Source of the DNA: Saprospiraceae bacterium
GTDB taxonomy: Bacteria > Bacteroidota > Bacteroidia > Chitinophagales > Saprospiraceae
Length of the DNA: 64,000 nt
Assembly (NCBI GenBank): GCA_019638455.1
Contig: JAHBTU010000003.1
Span: forward strand, 186,001 to 250,000
Direction: 5' to 3'
Positions within the stretch are counted from its first letter, which is position 1. Every line of letters begins with the position of its first letter. The position numbers and the translations under genes were made by a program. Shown here one piece after another: positions 60,358 to 64,000 of this stretch. A model generated the notes under the pieces. That model saw only the letters and a list, made by a program, of their open reading frames with translations. It was not told where the DNA came from and ran no database searches.

Positions 60358-60921
60358 ATGGAAGAACAAAAAACGCGCATCCTCGGCATTGACCCCGGCA
60401 CCAATGTGCTGGGCTACGCCATTATCGATGCGAGTAAAAAGGAAATAAAGGTGATTGAAATAGGCGTGGTCACGTTTGCGCATCTCGGTGCCGAACAGAC
60501 GGTGAAGTTGCGCTACATCTTCGAGCAAGTGCAGGATTTGATTCACCAATATCGCCCCACGGAGATGGCGATAGAGCAACCTTTCTACGCTAAAAACGTG
60601 CAGTCCATGCTCAAGTTGGGTCGCGCCCAGGGGGTCGCCATCGCTGCTGGGATGGTGAACAACCTCGCCACAACAGAGTATATGCCCAAAAAAATCAAAA
60701 GCGCCGTGACGGGCAATGGGAACGCTTCCAAGGAGCAGGTGGCGGGAATGTTGGAGAACATCCTGAAAACAAAATTTTCCGAAAAATACTTCGATGCCAC
60801 GGATGCCTTGGCAGCGGCTGTGTGCCACTGGTATCAATCCTCAAACGCCGCGCTCAAAGGCACCAAATCATACACTGGCTGGAAAGCGTTTTTGAAGGAC
60901 AACCCTAAGCGGGCGAAGTGA
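60358..60921 (+). CDS. ruvC: Holliday junction endonuclease RuvC
   Basis: This enzyme resolves Holliday junctions after RuvAB branch migration. The 187-residue RNase-H-like fold has the four acidic residues in place: Asp in LGIDPGTN, Glu in AIEQPFYA, and the DATDAL pair near residue 145; LGRAQGVAIAAGM is also typical. The start cannot be moved downstream because GIDPGT is only about ten residues in. The promoter box leaves almost no leader. Confidence 0.96.
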   Translation: MEEQKTRILGIDPGTNVLGYAIIDASKKEIKVIEIGVVTFAHLGAEQTVKLRYIFEQVQDLIHQYRPTEMAIEQPFYAKNVQSMLKLGRAQGVAIAAGMVNNLATTEYMPKKIKSAVTGNGNASKEQVAGMLENILKTKFSEKYFDATDALAAAVCHWYQSSNAALKGTKSYTGWKAFLKDNPKRAK

Positions 60922-60984
60922 TGAGGGAATTGAATTTTTTATGAAACCTTGCGGCGATTTTTTAAATTTTGAGGGCACTTGGCC

Positions 60985-60992
60985 TACCTTTG
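60985..60992 (+). promoter_or_regulatory. -7 promoter box for BON/LysM gene
   Basis: TACCTTTG lies 61 bases before the ATG at 61054. Confidence 0.6.
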
Positions 60993-61053
60993 CCATCAAA
61001 TCCTTTTTTTCTGACAAAACATTTTCTCACAACCAAAAACTTTCAAACCAACT

Positions 61054-61434
61054 ATGGCAGTAAAAGACAAGTATGCAAGCGTGCTCGCGTTGGGTGAGCA
61101 ACTCGGCGTCACCGACGGTCGCGTCGAGGAAGGAAACGGTGTGCTCCGCGTGTGGGGCACCGTCCAATATGGCCAGCACAAAGACCAATTGTGGGATGCT
61201 ATCAAAGCAGTGGGCGGCGCCGCTCCGACCGACATCGTGGCGGACATCAAGGTGGCCAACCCCGACGTGTATGCCATGCACACGGTGAAAAAAGGCGAGA
61301 GCCTCAGCAAAATCGCCCAGCACTACTACGACGACATGATGAAGTACAAGCAGATTTTTGAGGCAAACCGCGACCAACTCAAAAACCCCGACCTCATCGA
61401 AATCGGGCAGGTGCTGCGCATTCCGAATCCATAA
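61054..61434 (+). CDS. BON-LysM protein (Kbp/YgaU-like)
   Basis: This 126-residue protein has an N-terminal BON-like domain (VEEGNGVLRVWGTVQYGQ, DIKVANPDVYA) and a C-terminal LysM domain (HTVKKGESLSKIAQHYYDDM, KNPDLIEIGQVLRIP). The arrangement and length resemble Kbp (YgaU), a small potassium-binding protein of E. coli. No signal peptide is seen, so it is probably cytoplasmic. It has its own -7 box. Confidence 0.88.
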   Translation: MAVKDKYASVLALGEQLGVTDGRVEEGNGVLRVWGTVQYGQHKDQLWDAIKAVGGAAPTDIVADIKVANPDVYAMHTVKKGESLSKIAQHYYDDMMKYKQIFEANRDQLKNPDLIEIGQVLRIPNP

Positions 61435-61467
61435 ACGAGGCGATGCCTTGCGCCAACCACCATCACA

Positions 61468-61499
61468 AGCGGCTGCTCCGGGACACCGAAGCAGCCGCT
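61468..61499. terminator. Hairpin between BON/LysM gene and pdxH
   Basis: AGCGGCTGCT pairs with AGCAGCCGCT between two convergent genes. There is no clear T-run, so termination is likely but not certain. Confidence 0.55.
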
Positions 61500-61507
61500 C
61501 GTGTTTG

Positions 61508-62155
61508 TCAGGGCGCCAATCGCTCTATCTTCCAGCCGTCAGCCGTCTTGGTGTAGCATATTCGGTCGTGCAAGCGGCTTTCCCGGCCTTGCCAAAACTC
61601 GAACACATCCGGCTCCAACCTGAAACCGCCCCAAAAAGGCGGCAGCGGCAGTGCGGTTTCGTCGTGATATTGTTCTTTGAGCTCCAAGGCGCGTTGTTCC
61701 AACGCCATGCGGCCCGACACGACGCGGCTTTGGGGGCTGGCCCATGCGCCGATTTGGCTGCCTTTCGGGCGACTTTGAAAATAGGCAAGCGCTTCTTCGC
61801 GCGACACCTTTCCCACCGTGCCCTCTATGCGGATTTGCCGTTCGAGCTCCAGCCAAGTAAAAAGCAGGGCTGCCTGTGGGTTTTCGGCCAATTCCTGCCC
61901 TTTTCGACTTTCGTAGTTGGTGTAAAAAACAAAGCCGTTCCGGTCAAAGCCTTTGAGCAAGACTGTGCGGGCGCTCGGGCGACCGTGGCGGTCGGCGGTG
62001 GCGAGGGTCATGGCGTTAGGCTCGGTCAGCTCGCTGCTGATGGCCTCCTCGAACCACACGCCAAATTGTGAAAAAGGATTGGCCAGCACGTCGGTTTCGG
62101 AAAGCGACTGGCGGGCGTAGTTGCGTCGAAGCGCGGCGAGTTGATGTGGCTCCAT
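61508..62155 (-). CDS. pdxH: Pyridoxamine 5'-phosphate oxidase
   Basis: This FMN enzyme makes pyridoxal 5'-phosphate. The 215-residue product has [58 protein letters not shown] and the C-terminal [15 protein letters not shown] motif. The ATG at 62155 is chosen because a -7 box lies just upstream, at 62173-62180, between it and the earlier in-frame start at 62227. Confidence 0.96.
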   Translation of the reverse strand: MEPHQLAALRRNYARQSLSETDVLANPFSQFGVWFEEAISSELTEPNAMTLATADRHGRPSARTVLLKGFDRNGFVFYTNYESRKGQELAENPQAALLFTWLELERQIRIEGTVGKVSREEALAYFQSRPKGSQIGAWASPQSRVVSGRMALEQRALELKEQYHDETALPLPPFWGGFRLEPDVFEFWQGRESRLHDRICYTKTADGWKIERLAP

Positions 62156-62172
62156 ACAAGCGTATTTTTCTG

Positions 62173-62180
62173 CAAAAGTA
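62173..62180 (-). promoter_or_regulatory. -7 promoter box for pdxH
   Basis: TACTTTTG on the minus strand lies 17 bases before the ATG at 62155. Confidence 0.65.
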
Positions 62181-62212
62181 CGCCTTGACGCGCCAAGGTT
62201 TATCACCTCACT

Positions 62213-62280
62213 ATGATTGACGAGCATGATTTTGAATGAGTTGAAAATTCAATCATGCTGAAAACTTGGCGACGTACCGC
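62213..62280 (+). repeat. R2-related fragment
   Basis: ATTGACG....TGATTTTGAA and AAAACTTGGCGACG match the middle and right part of R2 at 52114-52219 in the same order. It lies between pdxH and the SbcC-like gene. Confidence 0.45.
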
Positions 62281-62290
62281 ATCAATCTTC

Positions 62291-64000
62291 TCAGCGCCAC
62301 ACGGCCACACTGCCAGCCTCGCCGCCCTGCACTTCCAAGATGCTCGGAAAATAGTCTTTCAGGCTTTCAATGTGCGACACGATGTAAATCTGGCGAAACT
62401 GCTCTTGTAGGTAGTTGAGCGCCAGCATCATCTCCAGCCGTCGCTCCTCGTCCTGACTGCCAAAAATCTCGTCGAACGCAAGGAAGCCGATGCCTTGTTC
62501 CGCACCGCTGAGGTCTGTGATGGCTTTGGTAATGGCGATGCGCAGGCAAAAGTTGGCGAGGTCAATCTCGCCGCCGCTAAAACGCTCGATGGGGTAGAAA
62601 ACGCCCCCATCGGCGATAGTGAACTCAAAATTTTCGTCCACCCTTATTTGCTCGTATTTGCCCTTGGTGATGCGGCTAAACAGGTCGCTGGCTTCGCGCG
62701 AGATGCCGGGGCTGACTTTTTCGAGGATTTCGGTTTTGAACAGTCCGAGCATTTCGGCGAGCTTGCGCAGCAGTTCGATTTCGTCGAGTTTGTCGCTGAT
62801 CTGGCTTTTGATGCGGTCGTTGGCGCGGAGTTTTTCTCGGTTTCGGGCAATGCCGTTTTGGAGTTCGATGCCTGTCTTTTCCAAAGTGCGCACCGTTTCG
62901 GATTGGGTGTTGAGGGCATCGGCAAAGCCCGTGATGGCTTGTTTGGCGTGTTCGTAGCGGGCCGCATCGTAGCCGATTTGGGCGAGAGCCGCGGACTTGG
63001 CAGCCATGTTCTTTTCGGTTTCCGCCATGGAGGCTTCAGTCGTTTTTAAGACAGCCAGCGTTGTGGGCAATTCGCGGGCGACGTAGTTTTCGTTTTTTGA
63101 AAATTCGAGATAGCGGGGTTCCGTCGCGGCGATTTTTTCTTTCAAACTCGAATAAGCGCCCTCATCGAAATGAACCGCGCCGATTTCTCGCAAAATAGCT
63201 TCGTCGGCTGCGAGGCGTTTTTCCAAAAGTACTCGCTGACTCTCCTCGGCAATTTTTAGACGCGCGATTTCGGCCAAACGAGTCTGTTCTTTTCCCAATT
63301 TCTCGACTTCCAAACGAACCGCGTCTTGACGTTTTCGCAGGTTTTTTCCGGCCTCGACGATGGTGTTTTTTTCTTGTTCCAGCGCCAGCAATTGCTTGGT
63401 TTGCAAAGCGTTGATTTCCTGCTCGAGTTCTGCCAGTGCCCGTTCATAGCCATCGAGCAGAGGCTGAAGACAGGTGGGGCAAGTGCCTTCCCGACCGAGC
63501 TGGCGCAGGGTTGCCAACTTTTCCGAACGCTCGCGCAGCCCCGCCTGAATGCCGCCGATTTTGCCTTCAACGGTGCCGTGCGCTGCCAGTTTGGCCTTGA
63601 TTTCTTCTTCCAGCGTTGCCACAAGTCCTTGTTTTTCGGCCAATGCCGATTCGACTTCGGCCTTTTGTTCTAACTGCTTCGCGTAATCGCCGATTTTCGC
63701 CTGAATGTTTTTCAGGAGCTCGTGCGACTCGGCGATTTTGTCGAGTCGCGCCGAGCGATTGACAAAACGCTGATGTTCTTTTTCAAGCAGGTCGAGTCGT
63801 TTTTTTTCTTCCAAAAATTGTGTGAACACGCCACGCTCGCCATCGAGTTTTTCCTTTTGCTGTTGCAAGTCTCGGCTTTTTTGTGTCAAATTTTCACACT
63901 GCGACTTCAATCCCGCGAGCCTTTCGGCCAATTGGCCGAGCTCGCTATTGAGGGCATTGAACTGCCTCAAGCGCCCTTCCTCCTCGTCGAATTTTTGCTG
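62291..64000 (-). CDS. SbcC/Rad50-like ATPase, C-terminal part (N-terminus off window)
   Basis: The frame is open to the window edge, so the N-terminal Walker A part is missing. Visible parts are a long coiled coil, a zinc hook (CPTCLQPL, near 63480-63460), a second coiled coil, and the C-terminal ATPase half with signature FSGGE, Walker B FLAFDEIFGS and the switch His in IYIVSHIESL. Such proteins work with an SbcD/Mre11 nuclease in DNA end processing. The partner would lie to the right of the window. Confidence 0.85.
   Translation of the reverse strand, partial: QQKFDEEEGRLRQFNALNSELGQLAERLAGLKSQCENLTQKSRDLQQQKEKLDGERGVFTQFLEEKKRLDLLEKEHQRFVNRSARLDKIAESHELLKNIQAKIGDYAKQLEQKAEVESALAEKQGLVATLEEEIKAKLAAHGTVEGKIGGIQAGLRERSEKLATLRQLGREGTCPTCLQPLLDGYERALAELEQEINALQTKQLLALEQEKNTIVEAGKNLRKRQDAVRLEVEKLGKEQTRLAEIARLKIAEESQRVLLEKRLAADEAILREIGAVHFDEGAYSSLKEKIAATEPRYLEFSKNENYVARELPTTLAVLKTTEASMAETEKNMAAKSAALAQIGYDAARYEHAKQAITGFADALNTQSETVRTLEKTGIELQNGIARNREKLRANDRIKSQISDKLDEIELLRKLAEMLGLFKTEILEKVSPGISREASDLFSRITKGKYEQIRVDENFEFTIADGGVFYPIERFSGGEIDLANFCLRIAITKAITDLSGAEQGIGFLAFDEIFGSQDEERRLEMMLALNYLQEQFRQIYIVSHIESLKDYFPSILEVQGGEAGSVAVWR

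Overview
The window looks like a chromosome segment of a Bacteroidota bacterium, most likely of the Saprospiraceae/Chitinophagales side of the phylum. The reasons are a SusC/SusD pair, three proteins with type IX secretion (T9SS) sorting tails, SprB-type repeats, a DUF3822 gene next to rsmD, and the phylum's promoter -7 box (TAnnTTTG) in front of many genes and tRNAs. Shine-Dalgarno sites are mostly absent. Most genes are GC-rich; the first 1.4 kb is visibly more AT-rich.

Layout. 1-4.2 kb: a truncated metzincin-like protease and a lipoprotein (AT-rich), then atpG without atpA, then a secreted protein with four Kazal inhibitor domains. 4.7-13.6 kb: SnoaL-like lipoprotein, leuS (with an unusual ~100-residue insertion), an ECF sigma factor with a TonB-like membrane protein, ribA, a small membrane protein, and a serC-ygjP operon. 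14.2-24.1 kb: susC-susD and a giant SprB-repeat/OmpA protein containing 4.6 nearly identical 459-bp repeats. 24.2-31.6 kb: two phosphosugar isomerases, a PIN toxin-antitoxin pair, thiolase with a small downstream gene, a rhodanese-like protein, hemE and a PaaY-like protein. 31.6-36.4 kb: T9SS protein, tRNA-Thr, tRNA-Pro, tatD, tRNA-Arg, a phosphodiesterase and a complete IS1-family element with target duplication. 36.4-45.7 kb: LuxE-like acyltransferase, rsmD/DUF3822, bactofilin, tsaD, MBOAT acyltransferase, HMG-CoA lyase and rtcB. 45.9-51.2 kb: a rhamnose catabolism cluster (isomerase, aldolase-dehydrogenase fusion) with a divergent NCS1-type transporter. 51.2-64 kb: tRNA-Val, flavin reductase, TlpA-like thioredoxin, grpE-dnaJ, tRNA-Leu, tolC, paaI, a 3-hydroxyacyl-CoA dehydrogenase, ruvC, a BON/LysM protein, pdxH and a truncated SbcC-like ATPase.

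The most unusual content is in the spaces between genes. I see a dispersed repeat family (called R1 here) with five clear copies in exactly two size classes (about 181 and 124 bp) and one decayed copy. It is open in one frame over its whole length and has a hairpin kept by G-U pairs in its most diverged copy. Two further families (R2, R3) sit next to it, and all three occur back to back at 51.9-52.3 kb. Simple tandem or low-complexity sequence directly touches the start codons of several genes. Other leads are the LeuRS insertion, a decayed copy of the thiolase gene end flanking a small gene, and a ruvC whose promoter box ends 5 bases before its ATG. I did not find a CRISPR array, a prophage or an rRNA operon.
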